Notes: generated by a model from the sequence alone, not told the origin. Positions 1 to 8,283 are shown, counted from the stretch's first letter. The stretch: 41,540 nt of DNA from an uncultured Bacteroidia bacterium (GCA_902801885.1 CADCJX010000022.1:6632-48171); one strand, 5' to 3'. Numbers and translations: made by a program.

Positions 1-291
1 CAGTGGGTTCTCCTTGCAGGAATCATGATCGTCCAGGTCACCCCTGCACTGCTTTGGCTCGGAATAGCCCTGTTCGCCTTCTCAACCCTGTTCAGCTTCG
101 TCACCCTCCCGGTGGAGGTCAACGCAAGCCAGAGGGCTGTGAACTGGCTGGAAAGTGCAGGAATCACGAATTACGAAACAAGGCCGATGGCGATAGACGC
201 CCTCCGCTGGGCTGCCTACACCTACATCATCGCCGCCATTGGATCCCTGGCAACGCTTCTCTATTACATCGGAATCGCCGACCGGCGATAG
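1..291 (+). CDS. Zinc metallopeptidase (YugP family), C-terminal part
   Basis: The reading frame is open from the first base of the window, so the gene begins outside it; 96 C-terminal residues are visible. They hold two hydrophobic segments (roughly residues 3-30 and 70-90 of the visible part) around a soluble stretch with LPVEVNASQRAVNWLESAGI. That matches the conserved end of the membrane-bound neutral zinc metallopeptidase family (YugP, PF04298), where LPVE.nAS.RA..WL is typical. The HExxH active site would lie upstream and cannot be seen. The protein is expected in the inner membrane; its substrate is unknown. The TAG stop is the first triplet of an interspersed repeat, so the gene ends exactly at the element boundary. 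Confidence 0.8.
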   Translation, partial: QWVLLAGIMIVQVTPALLWLGIALFAFSTLFSFVTLPVEVNASQRAVNWLESAGITNYETRPMAIDALRWAAYTYIIAAIGSLATLLYYIGIADRR

Positions 292-369
292 ATCCTTCGT
301 CGCTTCGCTCCTCAGGAAAACAAAGTGCTCGGAGACAAGGCTGTCATTCTGAGCGCAGCGAAGAATCTA
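289..369. repeat. Pair of inverted interspersed elements forming a convergent intergenic region
   Basis: The left unit (289-317) reads TAGATCCTTCG ... CTCCTCAGGA and the right unit (343-369) reads GTCATTCTGAGCG ... CGAAGAATCTA, in opposite orientation. The outermost triplets are the stop codons of the two flanking convergent genes: TAG at 289-291 on the forward strand and TAG at 369-367 on the reverse strand. The units belong to the same family as the copies near 3741, 8128, 8189, 23481, 39524 and 39575. Confidence 0.85.
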
Positions 370-600
370 GAACAGGGTCGGATGGCTGTCGGAAAGCTGG
401 GAGAGGACAGTCTCCATGGTGGCTTCCCTGAATATGGCCGAACGGGCCTTTATTCCGAAACGGTCGCAGTACTCCTTGACTGCGGCCATTTCGCTATCAT
501 TGAGGTAGATAACCTGACGATGGCGGCGGCGGAGCGCCTCCCTGCTCTTCTGGAAAATCTCCGGATCGACAGCCGGAGCCTGTTTCTTCTTTCTGGCCAA
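367..600 (-). CDS. Small putative ribbon-helix-helix protein, 77 aa
   Basis: A basic N-terminal tail (MARKKK, then ALRRRHR around residues 22-28) is followed by a predicted strand QVIYLN and two helices (DSEMAAVKEYCDRFG and ARSAIFREATMETVLSQL). That order resembles the beta-alpha-alpha fold of ribbon-helix-helix DNA-binding proteins. I know similar short proteins as uncharacterised Bacteroidales hypotheticals; a regulatory role is inference. It is transcribed divergently from gmk through a shared palindromic promoter region. Its final residues (PTLF) and TAG stop run into the interspersed repeat, so the original C-terminus may have been altered. Confidence 0.7.
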   Translation of the reverse strand: MARKKKQAPAVDPEIFQKSREALRRRHRQVIYLNDSEMAAVKEYCDRFGIKARSAIFREATMETVLSQLSDSHPTLF

Positions 601-639
601 AACTTGTCTGATTTGAACGTACTCGTAGTCTGATTATTA

Positions 640-657
640 CAAAAATAGTTATTTTTG
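640..657. promoter_or_regulatory. Back-to-back -7 boxes of the divergent 77-aa gene and gmk
   Basis: CAAAAATA at 640-647 reads TATTTTTG on the reverse strand, and TATTTTTG at 650-657 reads forward; both fit the Bacteroidetes -7 consensus TAnnTTTG. Together they form a near-perfect palindrome (ACAAAAATA-gt-TATTTTTGT), so the two polymerases probably compete. Good -33 boxes were not found at the usual spacing. The predicted leaders are about 20 nt for gmk and about 35 nt for the small gene. Confidence 0.6.
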
Positions 658-681
658 TGTAAATAATAGCAGCAAAACCTA

Positions 682-1278
682 ATGGCTAAAAAAGTATTGA
701 TTTTTTCTGCACCTTCAGGGTCCGGAAAGAGCACCATTGTCAACCATATTCTTGGTCTGTACCCCGGTTCCATGGAGTTCTCGGTGTCCGCCACCTCAAG
801 GGCCCCGAGAGGAGAGGAACAGGACGGAAGGGAATACTACTTCCTGACAACTGAAGAGTTCCGCAAAATGATTGCAGAAGACAAGTTCGTGGAGTACGAA
901 GAAGTCTACGAGGGCCGTTTTTACGGCACTCTCAAGTCCGAATGTGAGAGGATCTGGGCTGCAGGCCATGTGATAATATTCGATGTGGACGTCAAGGGTG
1001 GCGTCAACCTGAAGAAATACTTCGGGGATGCGGCTCTTTCCATATTCATACAGGCCCCTTCCGTGGAAGTCCTAAGGCAGAGATTAGTCAACAGGGGTAC
1101 CGACTCCCCCGAGGCAATCGAGGAAAGGGTTGCCAAGGCTGAGGAAGAGATGACATATGCCCCTCAGTTTGACTACGTTCTCGTCAACGACGAACTCCAG
1201 ACTGCCTACGCTGAATCAGAAAAGGTCGTCGAGGACTTCCTTGACGACGGCAGGCTCAATTATTCGACTTTCATCTGA
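682..1278 (+). CDS. gmk: Guanylate kinase
   Basis: Phosphorylates GMP to GDP with ATP in the cytoplasm, feeding the guanine nucleotide and (p)ppGpp pools. The protein has 198 aa, normal for the family. The P-loop APSGSGKST sits at residues 10-18. It is followed by the GMP-binding part (TSRAPRGEEQDGREYYF, and F.EYEEVYEGRFYGT) and the FDVDVKGGVNLK strand that corresponds to the Walker B region. The ATG at 682 is 24 nt after a good -7 box. The stop TGA shares its last base with the ATG of nadD (TGATG), which implies translational coupling; gmk followed by nadD is a familiar order in Bacteroidales. Confidence 0.96.
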   Translation: MAKKVLIFSAPSGSGKSTIVNHILGLYPGSMEFSVSATSRAPRGEEQDGREYYFLTTEEFRKMIAEDKFVEYEEVYEGRFYGTLKSECERIWAAGHVIIFDVDVKGGVNLKKYFGDAALSIFIQAPSVEVLRQRLVNRGTDSPEAIEERVAKAEEEMTYAPQFDYVLVNDELQTAYAESEKVVEDFLDDGRLNYSTFI

Positions 1279-1835
1279 TGCGGATAGCAGTATATTCAGG
1301 ATCCTTCAATCCCCTCCACATCGGCCACAAGGCCATAATGGAGTACCTCACGAGGGAGGATGACTTCGACTGGGTCTATCTTGTCGTGTCGCCAAAGAAT
1401 CCTATAAAGGACTCGATCAGTGCAGACAGTGCAGACGAAAGGTATCTGGCAGCAGTGGAGGCCGTCAAGAGACATCCCAGGCTTCACGTCTGGGTTGATG
1501 ACATCGAACTCCTGTTGCCCCCTCCCCAGTACACGATAAGGACCCTGGAAGCCCTGAAGGAACGTGAGCCGGAGAACGAGTTCACCCTCGTAATAGGGGC
1601 CGACAACCTTGCAGGCTTCCGCCGCTGGAAGGAGTACAGCAAGATCCTTACTGAATACGGGGTCGTGGTCTACCCCAGGAAGGGTTTTGACCTCGAAGGT
1701 ATCCACGCTTCCCTGATGGAAGAATGTAAAGACTATAAGATAGAAATAATAGACGCTCCGATCGTGGACATCTCGTCTACCGAGATCCGAGAAGGCATCG
1801 CGGCCGGACGGGACATGGAAGAGTGGATGATGTAA
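1278..1835 (+). CDS. nadD: Nicotinate-nucleotide adenylyltransferase
   Basis: Transfers AMP from ATP to nicotinate mononucleotide, giving deamido-NAD in NAD biosynthesis. It has 185 aa, a usual length. The nucleotidyltransferase signature GSFNPLHIGH is at residues 8-17 (H14 and H17 of the HxGH-type motif), and the C-terminal ISSTEIR motif is at 165-171. The start overlaps the stop of gmk by one base, so the two are co-translated. The copper ATPase gene begins 16 bases after its end and is probably in the same transcript. Confidence 0.95.
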   Translation: MRIAVYSGSFNPLHIGHKAIMEYLTREDDFDWVYLVVSPKNPIKDSISADSADERYLAAVEAVKRHPRLHVWVDDIELLLPPPQYTIRTLEALKEREPENEFTLVIGADNLAGFRRWKEYSKILTEYGVVVYPRKGFDLEGIHASLMEECKDYKIEIIDAPIVDISSTEIREGIAAGRDMEEWMM

Positions 1836-1851
1836 TAAACTCAAAAAGACT

Positions 1852-3717
1852 ATGGCAAAAACAATCAGAAGGAATTTCCCCGTCCAGGGAATGGGCTGCG
1901 CAGCCTGTGTGGCAAGGGTTCAAGGTACAATAAAGAATCTTCAGGGAGTACAGGAATGCAATGTCTCCCTCGCATCCAACACCGCCCAGGTGGATTTCGA
2001 CCCCAAATCGATCACCGCAGCGGACATCAAGAAAGCCGTCCAGGATGCAGGCTATGACCTCATCGTAGTGGACGGTGACGACTCCGACGACGAAGCCGAC
2101 TCGGAAGCGGAACGGTTGCAGGAGGACTATCTCAGATCCCTTAAGAGGGACATGAGGCTTGCCGTGATCCTGGCCCTCCTCGTGATGCTGCTAGGAATGG
2201 GATTCGGCGATTTTCCCGGGAAGGGCTTCGTTCTCTGGGCTCTGGCTACTCCGGTCGTGTTCTGGTGCGGAAGAAGGTTCATCACCACCGCATGGAAACA
2301 GGCACGGCATGGAATAGCCAGCATGGACACCCTTGTGGCCCTTTCGATACTGATATCCTACCTTTTCAGCATATTCAACCTGTTATTTCCGTCGATCTGG
2401 ACATCCAGGGGCCTTGAGCCTCATCTGTATTTCGAATCCTCAACCATGATCGTGGCCTTCATCCTGATAGGCCGCGTGCTTGAGGAAAAAGCCAAGCACA
2501 GCACAGGTTCGGCGATCAGGGAACTTGCAGGACTTCAGCCCAAGAGTGTGGACCTGAAACCCGGTGACACCTATACCGTCAATCCGGGAGAGAGAATCCC
2601 GGCCGACGGTGAAGTCGTGAGCGGAGAATCCTGGGTGGATGAAAGCATGCTCACCGGAGAACCGGTTGCGGTCCTGAAGAATGCCGGGACTAAGGTCTAC
2701 ACAGGGACAATGAACCAGAGAGGGAGCTTCGTGATGAAGGCCGAAAAGGTCGGCAAGGACACCATGCTCTCCTCTATCATCAGGATGGTGCGCGACGCCC
2801 AGGGCAGCAAGGCCCGCATTCAGCAGACCGTGGACAAGGTAGCAGCCGTCTTCGTTCCCGTAATTATAGGAATATCGATTATTACCTTCCTGTGCTGGAC
2901 ATTCCTGGCCCCAACTGACGGAGTGACGATGGGACTCCTCGCAATGGTCACCGTACTGGTCATTGCCTGTCCCTGCTCACTCGGACTGGCGACTCCCACT
3001 GCCCTTACCGCAGGGATCGGGAACTGTGCCAGGAAAGGCATCCTGATAAAGGACGCAGACTCCCTCCAGGTTGCCGGCAAGATCGACTCTATTGTCCTGG
3101 ACAAGACAGGGACCATCACTAAGGAACTATCAGCCGGTATAGTCCCGACAGCCGATATGGAATTCGTGGACGAGGTGAAGGAGACTTCGGCAGAGGCCGT
3201 CTCCGAGCTCAAGGATCTGGGTCTCGACGTCTGGATGCTCTCCGGCGACAATGCTGAAAGGGCCGGAAAGGTGGCTGCCAAAGTCGGAATCGACAATGTG
3301 ATCTCCGGAGTCCTTCCGGACAGCAAACACGAGCACATCAAGGCACTGCAGGCCGAAGGCAGGAAGGTAGGTATGGCAGGAGACGGAATCAATGACAGCC
3401 CCGCCCTGGCTCTGGCAGACCTGAGCATTGCCATGGGCAACGGCACTGACGTAGCCATGAATGCATCCATGGTCACAATCGTCAATTCAGATCTTAAAAA
3501 GATTCCTCTGCTGATAAAAGTCTCCAGAAAGACTACCAGGATAATCAAGCAGAACCTTTTCTGGGCCTTCTTCTACAACATCCTGGCTGTTCCGGTCGCT
3601 GCCGGAATCCTGTATCCCGTCAACGGCTTCCTTCTCAACCCGATGGTAGCCGCCGCCTGCATGGCACTCAGCTCCGTCTGCGTCGTCACCAACTCCCTCA
3701 GATTGAAAAGAGGTTAG
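1852..3717 (+). CDS. copA: Copper-type P1B ATPase lacking the nucleotide-binding domain
   Basis: The family pumps Cu(I) out of the cytoplasm. Domains in order: an N-terminal heavy-metal-associated domain (GMGCAAC near residues 14-20), six to eight membrane helices with the transport motif CPC in IACPCSLGL, the actuator loop with LTGEP, the phosphorylation site D417 in DKTGTIT, and the hinge GDGIND with D511. D417 and D511 are only 94 residues apart; in known CopA proteins the interval is about 195. The missing block is the ATP-binding N domain, including the SEHP motif. The frame is intact and the P domain resumes cleanly (SAGIVPTADMEFVDEVKE). The protein is 621 aa, against about 720-750 usually. 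It should bind Cu but is unlikely to be a normal ATP-driven pump. Confidence 0.85.
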   Translation: MAKTIRRNFPVQGMGCAACVARVQGTIKNLQGVQECNVSLASNTAQVDFDPKSITAADIKKAVQDAGYDLIVVDGDDSDDEADSEAERLQEDYLRSLKRDMRLAVILALLVMLLGMGFGDFPGKGFVLWALATPVVFWCGRRFITTAWKQARHGIASMDTLVALSILISYLFSIFNLLFPSIWTSRGLEPHLYFESSTMIVAFILIGRVLEEKAKHSTGSAIRELAGLQPKSVDLKPGDTYTVNPGERIPADGEVVSGESWVDESMLTGEPVAVLKNAGTKVYTGTMNQRGSFVMKAEKVGKDTMLSSIIRMVRDAQGSKARIQQTVDKVAAVFVPVIIGISIITFLCWTFLAPTDGVTMGLLAMVTVLVIACPCSLGLATPTALTAGIGNCARKGILIKDADSLQVAGKIDSIVLDKTGTITKELSAGIVPTADMEFVDEVKETSAEAVSELKDLGLDVWMLSGDNAERAGKVAAKVGIDNVISGVLPDSKHEHIKALQAEGRKVGMAGDGINDSPALALADLSIAMGNGTDVAMNASMVTIVNSDLKKIPLLIKVSRKTTRIIKQNLFWAFFYNILAVPVAAGILYPVNGFLLNPMVAAACMALSSVCVVTNSLRLKRG

Positions 3718-3740
3718 TGTCATTCAGAGCTAGTGAAGCT

Positions 3741-3767
3741 GTCATTCTGAGCGAAGCGAAGAATCTA
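3741..3767. repeat. Interspersed element between copA and murA
   Basis: A complete 27-bp copy beginning GTCATTCTGAG and ending CGAAGAATCTA. Its last three bases (3765-3767) are the complement of the murA TAG stop. A degraded relative (TGTCATTCAGAG) lies at 3719-3730, directly after the copA stop. The whole convergent intergenic region is therefore made of this repeat material. Confidence 0.85.
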
Positions 3768-5081
3768 CCCCTTTCTGATAATCCTCGCCCCGAGGTTGTT
3801 GAGGCGGTTCTCAATGTCCTCGTAACCACGGTCGATCTGCTCGATGTTGCCGATCTCACTGGTTCCCTTGGCGGACATAGCAGCAAGGAGCAGGGCGATA
3901 CCGGCCCTGATATCCGGCGACAGCATCCTGCCGCTCCTGAGCTGGAACTTGTGGTCATGTCCGATCACCACAGCCCTGTGGGGGTCGCAAAGGATAATCT
4001 GGGCGCCCATGTCGATCAGGCGGTCGACGAAGAAGAGCCTGCTTTCAAACATCTTCTGGTGGATCAGGACGCTTCCGCGGCACTGGGTCGCCACGACCAG
4101 GATAACGCTCAGGAGGTCAGGCGTTAGGCCGGGCCATGGAGCGTCGGCTATGGTCATTATCGAACCGTCCAGGAAGGACTCGATGATATAGCTTTCCTGC
4201 TCAGGTACGAATATGTCGTCTCCCCTCTGCTCGATTCTTATTCCAAGGCGCCGGAAACTTTCGGGAATAATGCCCAGGTTATCATAGGAAGTGTCCTTGA
4301 TGGTTATGCCGCTCTGGCACATCGCGGCCATGCCTATGAAACTGCCGACCTCGATCATGTCCGGCAGGATCTTGTGAGTTGCCCCGTGAAGCGAACTTAC
4401 TCCGGTGACAGTGAGGAGATTGGATCCTATTCCTTCGATCTTGGCTCCCATTGCCGTGAGGAGTCGGCAAAGCTGCTGGATGTAGGGTTCGCAGGCGGCA
4501 TTGTAAATAACGGTCTTCCCCTCTGCCAGGCAAGAAGCCAGAAGTATGTTCGCCGTACCTGTAACTGAAGCTTCATCAAGAAGCATGTATTTTCCGGTAA
4601 GATGCTTTCCCTGTGGGAGCTGGAGCCTGTAGGCCCGTCGATCGGAATCATAGGTAAGGTCCGCACCAAGCGCCATGAGTCCGGAAATATGGGTATCCAC
4701 CCTGCGGCGGCCGATCTTGTCACCTCCAGGTTTTGGGAACCACACATGCCCAAGCCGTGCCAGCAGTGGGCCAGCTACCATGACGGATCCACGCAGCGAT
4801 GAGCACATCCTCACGAATTCGGAGCTTTCAATGAAGTCGGTATCGAGCTTTTCTGCCTTGAATGAATATTCCCCTTTAGCAATACGGTTCACCCTGACTC
4901 CCATCATCTCCAGAAGGGAAATCAGATTCTTGATGTCCAGAATCTCCGGAACGTTGGTTATTACCACTTCTTCTGTGGTTAGGAGAACTGCGCTGATCAC
5001 TTCAAGCGCTTCGTTCTTGGCGCCCTGGGGGACTATGCTTCCGCTTAGGCGATGACCGCCTTCGATAATGAACGAACTCAT
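3765..5081 (-). CDS. murA: UDP-N-acetylglucosamine 1-carboxyvinyltransferase
   Basis: First committed step of peptidoglycan synthesis: transfers enolpyruvate from PEP to UDP-GlcNAc in the cytoplasm. At 438 aa it is close to the usual 420-440. K22-N23 (AKNEAL) matches the PEP-binding lysine, and the catalytic loop reads FPKPGGDKIGRRRVDTH. The residue equivalent to E. coli Cys115 is Asp121, the form known to prevent covalent inactivation by fosfomycin. The WPGLTPD motif late in the protein supplies the catalytic aspartate. It follows murB by 12 bp on the same strand, so the first two steps specific to UDP-MurNAc synthesis are co-expressed. The TAG stop is supplied by the adjoining repeat. Confidence 0.95.
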   Translation of the reverse strand: MSSFIIEGGHRLSGSIVPQGAKNEALEVISAVLLTTEEVVITNVPEILDIKNLISLLEMMGVRVNRIAKGEYSFKAEKLDTDFIESSEFVRMCSSLRGSVMVAGPLLARLGHVWFPKPGGDKIGRRRVDTHISGLMALGADLTYDSDRRAYRLQLPQGKHLTGKYMLLDEASVTGTANILLASCLAEGKTVIYNAACEPYIQQLCRLLTAMGAKIEGIGSNLLTVTGVSSLHGATHKILPDMIEVGSFIGMAAMCQSGITIKDTSYDNLGIIPESFRRLGIRIEQRGDDIFVPEQESYIIESFLDGSIMTIADAPWPGLTPDLLSVILVVATQCRGSVLIHQKMFESRLFFVDRLIDMGAQIILCDPHRAVVIGHDHKFQLRSGRMLSPDIRAGIALLLAAMSAKGTSEIGNIEQIDRGYEDIENRLNNLGARIIRKG

Positions 5082-5093
5082 TGGTTATCTGTT

Positions 5094-6125
5094 TTATACG
5101 TATTCCACTTCTTTTTCCAGGGCCACTCCGAACTTAGCTTTTACGGAGGCTCTGATCTCTTCCTCGAGAGCGATAACTTCGTCCGGGGAAGCTCCACCGG
5201 ACTTATTCACGAGCACAAGCGGCTGCTTTTCGAAGACTGCGGCCCCTCCAAGTTCCTTCCCCTTCCAGCCGCATTTGTCGATAAGCCATGCGGCGGGAAC
5301 CTTGAAACAGTCCCCGCCGATTGTAAATGACGGGACAATACCAAGGCCTTCCTCCTGAGCCTTATTACGGATTGCTTCAAGGGTCTTTACATCCACATAT
5401 GGATTGCGGAAGAAGCTGCCGGCACTCCCGAGCTCCGACACCTCCGGAAGCTTGCCCTTGCGGATGTCTGTAACAACTCCCCTTATCATTGCAGGTGTCA
5501 GGAGATCTGGATCGTCAGTCCCGTATTTCTCCTTAACCGCCTCGCGGACATGGCCGTAGTCAAGTTCGGGTTTCGGAACCTCGGAGAGCCTGAAAGTCAC
5601 TCCGGTCACGAAATAGCGTCCTTTCCAGTAATGCTTGAAGCGTGAATCCCTGTAGGCATATCCACACTCCCCTGCGGGGATCACCACTACGTTGCTGGTT
5701 CCGGCCTCGACGCACGCGACCGACTCGATCAGTTCACCGGCTTCCCTGCCGTAGGCACCGATGTTCTGGACGGCAGATGCTCCCACCTCTCCGGGAATAT
5801 ATGAAAGGTTCTCGGGTCCCCAGAGGCCTTTCGAGGCACACCAGGCGCAGAAATCATCCCAGACCACGCCGGCATCGGCATAGACCCTGCCTGAGCCCAG
5901 ATAATCAATCGATTCCATTCCGCAATGGAGGATGGTTCCGGGATAGTCCTTGGTGAACAGAAGGTTGCTGCCGCCGCCCAACGGGAAAAAAGGCCTGGGA
6001 AACGAACGATCGGCAAGCACCGCCTTCAGCTCCTCCACAGACCCATATTCAACGAAACAGCGGCATGACACCCTCATCCTGAAAGTATTCATGCCGGACA
6101 AGTCCTTATTCCAGTCCATCTTCAT
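5094..6125 (-). CDS. murB: UDP-N-acetylenolpyruvoylglucosamine reductase
   Basis: FAD- and NADPH-dependent reduction of the MurA product to UDP-MurNAc. The FAD-binding motifs GGGSNLLF (about residues 47-54) and GEVGASAVQNIGAYG are present. YRDSRFKHYW marks the longer type I MurB. GSAGSFFRNP contains the proton-donor serine, and a C-terminal Glu lies in LEKEVEYV. The 343-aa length fits type I. Two ATGs are possible, at 6125 and 6119; the first lies 5 nt after a strong promoter box, so the mRNA may start at or beside it. It leads the murB-murA operon. Confidence 0.95.
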   Translation of the reverse strand: MKMDWNKDLSGMNTFRMRVSCRCFVEYGSVEELKAVLADRSFPRPFFPLGGGSNLLFTKDYPGTILHCGMESIDYLGSGRVYADAGVVWDDFCAWCASKGLWGPENLSYIPGEVGASAVQNIGAYGREAGELIESVACVEAGTSNVVVIPAGECGYAYRDSRFKHYWKGRYFVTGVTFRLSEVPKPELDYGHVREAVKEKYGTDDPDLLTPAMIRGVVTDIRKGKLPEVSELGSAGSFFRNPYVDVKTLEAIRNKAQEEGLGIVPSFTIGGDCFKVPAAWLIDKCGWKGKELGGAAVFEKQPLVLVNKSGGASPDEVIALEEEIRASVKAKFGVALEKEVEYV

Positions 6126-6130
6126 ATCAT

Positions 6131-6161
6131 CAAAGGTACATAAAAATAGCCGTCCTTCAAA
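6131..6161 (-). promoter_or_regulatory. murB promoter
   Basis: The reverse-strand -7 box TACCTTTG (6138-6131) is preceded, after a 19-bp spacer, by a -33 TTTG (6161-6158). This is a textbook Bacteroidetes promoter. The box ends 5 nt before the murB ATG, predicting a leaderless transcript. The -33 element sits in the loop region of the upstream dnaK terminator. Confidence 0.75.
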
Positions 6162-6173
6162 GGGCGGCTATCT
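6142..6173 (-). terminator. Rho-independent terminator of dnaK
   Basis: Read on the reverse strand, AGATAGCCGCCCTT pairs with AAGGACGGCTAT (arms 6171-6160 and 6157-6146, one wobble pair) and is followed directly by TTTTT. It lies about 20 bases past the dnaK stop and overlaps the murB promoter. Confidence 0.85.
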
Positions 6174-6192
6174 CTAAATAAATCAAAGGATC

Positions 6193-8082
6193 TTACTGCT
6201 CATCAGGTCCCTGATCCTCGGGGCCGTTCTGGGGGCCCTGGGGCCCAGCCTGAGGGCCGCCGTTACCATAAGGGTTCTGGCCAGCGCCCTGGCCTGCCTG
6301 GTACATCTTCTCGAATGCCTTGCTGAGGGCCTCGGAGTACCTGTCGATGTCGGCGAGGTTCTGGTTCTTGATAGCTTCCTTCAGGGAAGCGACATTGGAC
6401 TCGACCTCCGTCTTGACGTCAGCGGGAACCTTGTCACCATTGTCCTTCAGGAATTTCTCAGCCTGGAAGCAGAGGGAGTCGGCGTTGTTGATCTTGTCAA
6501 CCCTTTCCTTCGCCTCCTTGTCGGCAGCCTCGTTGGCCTTTGCCTCGTCACGCATCCTCTGGATCTCGGAGTCGGACAGGCCTGAAGAAGCCTCGATCCT
6601 GATCTTCTGCTCCTTGCCGGTAGCCTTGTCTTTAGCGGACACGTTGAGGATACCGTTGGCATCGATGTCGAAGGTAACCTCGATCTGAGGTATTCCTCTC
6701 GGAGCGGGTGCGATACCGTCCAGGTGGAAGAGTCCGAGTTCCTTGTTGTCCTTCGCCATCGGGCGCTCGCCCTGGAGGACATGGATCTCGACTGAAGGCT
6801 GGTTGTCAGCAGCTGTCGAGAAGACCTGGCTCTTATGCGTAGGAATGGTAGTGTTAGCATCGATGAGCTTAGTCATGACACCACCGAGGGTCTCGATACC
6901 GAGAGACAGAGGGGTGACATCCAGGAGGAGGACATCCTTAACATCGCCAGCGAGCACACCACCCTGGATGGAGGCGCCGATTGCGACGACCTCGTCGGGA
7001 TTGACACTCTTGTTGGGCTCCTTGCCGAAGAACTCCTTCACGAGTTCCTGGACCTTGGGGATACGGGTGGATCCGCCGACGAGGAGGACCTCGTCAATGT
7101 CGGAAGCCTGGAGGCCGGCGTCACGAAGGGCGATGCGGCAAGGCTCGATTGACCTCTGGAAGAGGTTGTCGCAGATCTGCTCGAACTTAGCCCTGGTGAG
7201 GGTCTTCACAAGGTGCTTGGGGATGCCGTCGACAGGCATGATGTAAGGAAGGTTGATCTCAGTGGAGGTCTGGCTGGAAAGCTCGATCTTTGCCTTCTCT
7301 GCAGCTTCCTTAAGTCTCTGGAGAGCCATCGGGTCCTTCTTCAGGTCGATACCGCCGTTCTCTGCTGCGAACTCGGCAGCAAGCCAGTTGATGATCTCCT
7401 GGTCGAAGTCGTCACCGCCAAGATGGGTGTCACCATTGGTGGACTTCACCTCGAATACTCCACCACCAAGCTCGAGGATGGAAATATCGAAGGTACCGCC
7501 ACCAAGGTCGTAGACAGCGACCTTCATATCCTTGTTCTTCTTGTCAAGACCGTAAGCAAGGGCAGCTGCGGTAGGCTCGTTGATAATCCTCTTGACATCG
7601 AGTCCGGCGATCTTACCGGCCTCCTTGGTTGCCTGGCGCTGGGAGTCAGAGAAGTATGCAGGCACTGTAATGACAGCCTCGGTGACATCCTGGCGGAGGT
7701 AGTCCTCGGCGGTCTTCTTCATCTTCTGAAGGACCATTGCGGAAATCTCCTGAGGGGAATAGAGCTTGCCGTTGATGTCCACGCGCGGGGTGTTGTTCTC
7801 GCCACGGACGACCTTGTAAGGGACCCTGCTTACTTCCTTGGTCACCTGGTCGTAAGTCTCACCCATGAACCTCTTGATAGAGAAGACAGTGTTCTGGGGA
7901 TTGGTGATGGCCTGACGCTTTGCAGGGTTTCCGATCTTCCTCTCTCCGCCGTCGGTGAATGCCACGACAGAAGGGGTAGTCCTCTCACCCTCGTTGTTGA
8001 TTATGACGGTAGGCTGGTTGCCTTCCATGACCGAAACGCACGAATTGGTGGTTCCAAGGTCGATTCCGATGATTTTTCCCAT
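6193..8082 (-). CDS. dnaK: Chaperone DnaK (Hsp70)
   Basis: ATP-dependent cytoplasmic chaperone working with DnaJ and GrpE, neither of which is in this window. It has 629 aa. The ATPase domain begins with [12 protein letters not shown] and carries [34 protein letters not shown] and [14 protein letters not shown]. The conserved linker region reads [17 protein letters not shown] substrate-binding domain and a helical lid follow, with a Gly/Pro/Gln-rich tail ending in GPDEQ. A Shine-Dalgarno AGGAGA sits 8 nt before the ATG. It is flanked upstream by a repeat-filled 200-bp gap and downstream by a strong terminator, so it is probably monocistronic. I could not identify a heat-shock operator. Confidence 0.98.
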   Translation of the reverse strand: MGKIIGIDLGTTNSCVSVMEGNQPTVIINNEGERTTPSVVAFTDGGERKIGNPAKRQAITNPQNTVFSIKRFMGETYDQVTKEVSRVPYKVVRGENNTPRVDINGKLYSPQEISAMVLQKMKKTAEDYLRQDVTEAVITVPAYFSDSQRQATKEAGKIAGLDVKRIINEPTAAALAYGLDKKNKDMKVAVYDLGGGTFDISILELGGGVFEVKSTNGDTHLGGDDFDQEIINWLAAEFAAENGGIDLKKDPMALQRLKEAAEKAKIELSSQTSTEINLPYIMPVDGIPKHLVKTLTRAKFEQICDNLFQRSIEPCRIALRDAGLQASDIDEVLLVGGSTRIPKVQELVKEFFGKEPNKSVNPDEVVAIGASIQGGVLAGDVKDVLLLDVTPLSLGIETLGGVMTKLIDANTTIPTHKSQVFSTAADNQPSVEIHVLQGERPMAKDNKELGLFHLDGIAPAPRGIPQIEVTFDIDANGILNVSAKDKATGKEQKIRIEASSGLSDSEIQRMRDEAKANEAADKEAKERVDKINNADSLCFQAEKFLKDNGDKVPADVKTEVESNVASLKEAIKNQNLADIDRYSEALSKAFEKMYQAGQGAGQNPYGNGGPQAGPQGPQNGPEDQGPDEQ

Positions 8083-8090
8083 ATTCTTTT

Positions 8091-8096
8091 TCTCCT
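8091..8096 (-). promoter_or_regulatory. dnaK ribosome binding site
   Basis: AGGAGA on the reverse strand, 8 nt from the ATG. It is worth noting because most genes here lack a Shine-Dalgarno sequence. Confidence 0.7.
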
Positions 8097-8115
8097 ATTA
8101 TTATTTACAATTATC

Positions 8116-8235
8116 CCGGTTGGAAAAGATTCTTCGCTTCGCTCAGAATGACAGCCTTTATTCTGTCGATAATGACAGTTTTTATTCTGTCATCCTGAGG
8201 AGGCGGTCAGCCTCCGAAGGATCTATTTCAACCGG
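8116..8235. repeat. Compound palindromic element upstream of dnaK
   Basis: This is the longest gap between genes (8083-8283). Outer inverted arms CCGGTTGGAAAAGATTC and GGATCTATTTCAACCGG bracket the block. Inside are one unit with the GAATCTTCGC/CTCAGAATGAC pattern (8128-8152), two tandem 20-24 bp copies of AATGACAGyyTTTATTCTGTC, and a second-class unit GTCATCCTGAG ... CGAAGGATCTA (8189-8225) with an internal hairpin GGAGGC-ggtca-GCCTCC. The rest of the gap (8083-8115, 8236-8283) holds the dnaK ribosome site and nothing else I recognise. Confidence 0.8.
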
Positions 8236-8283
8236 TATGGAGAATAACGAATGTTATGCCAAGCCGGTACGGCTGACAAATTG

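Noticed and set aside
450-794. Reverse-strand open frame overlapping the start of gmk
   Set aside because: It spans the divergent promoter, covers two better genes and has no recognisable protein sequence.
3717-3768. Short leader or small RNA between copA and murA
   Set aside because: The whole gap is interspersed repeat sequence; no promoter is visible.
7213-8151. Long forward open frame antisense to dnaK
   Set aside because: Typical shadow of a highly biased, conserved gene; the translated sequence resembles no protein family.
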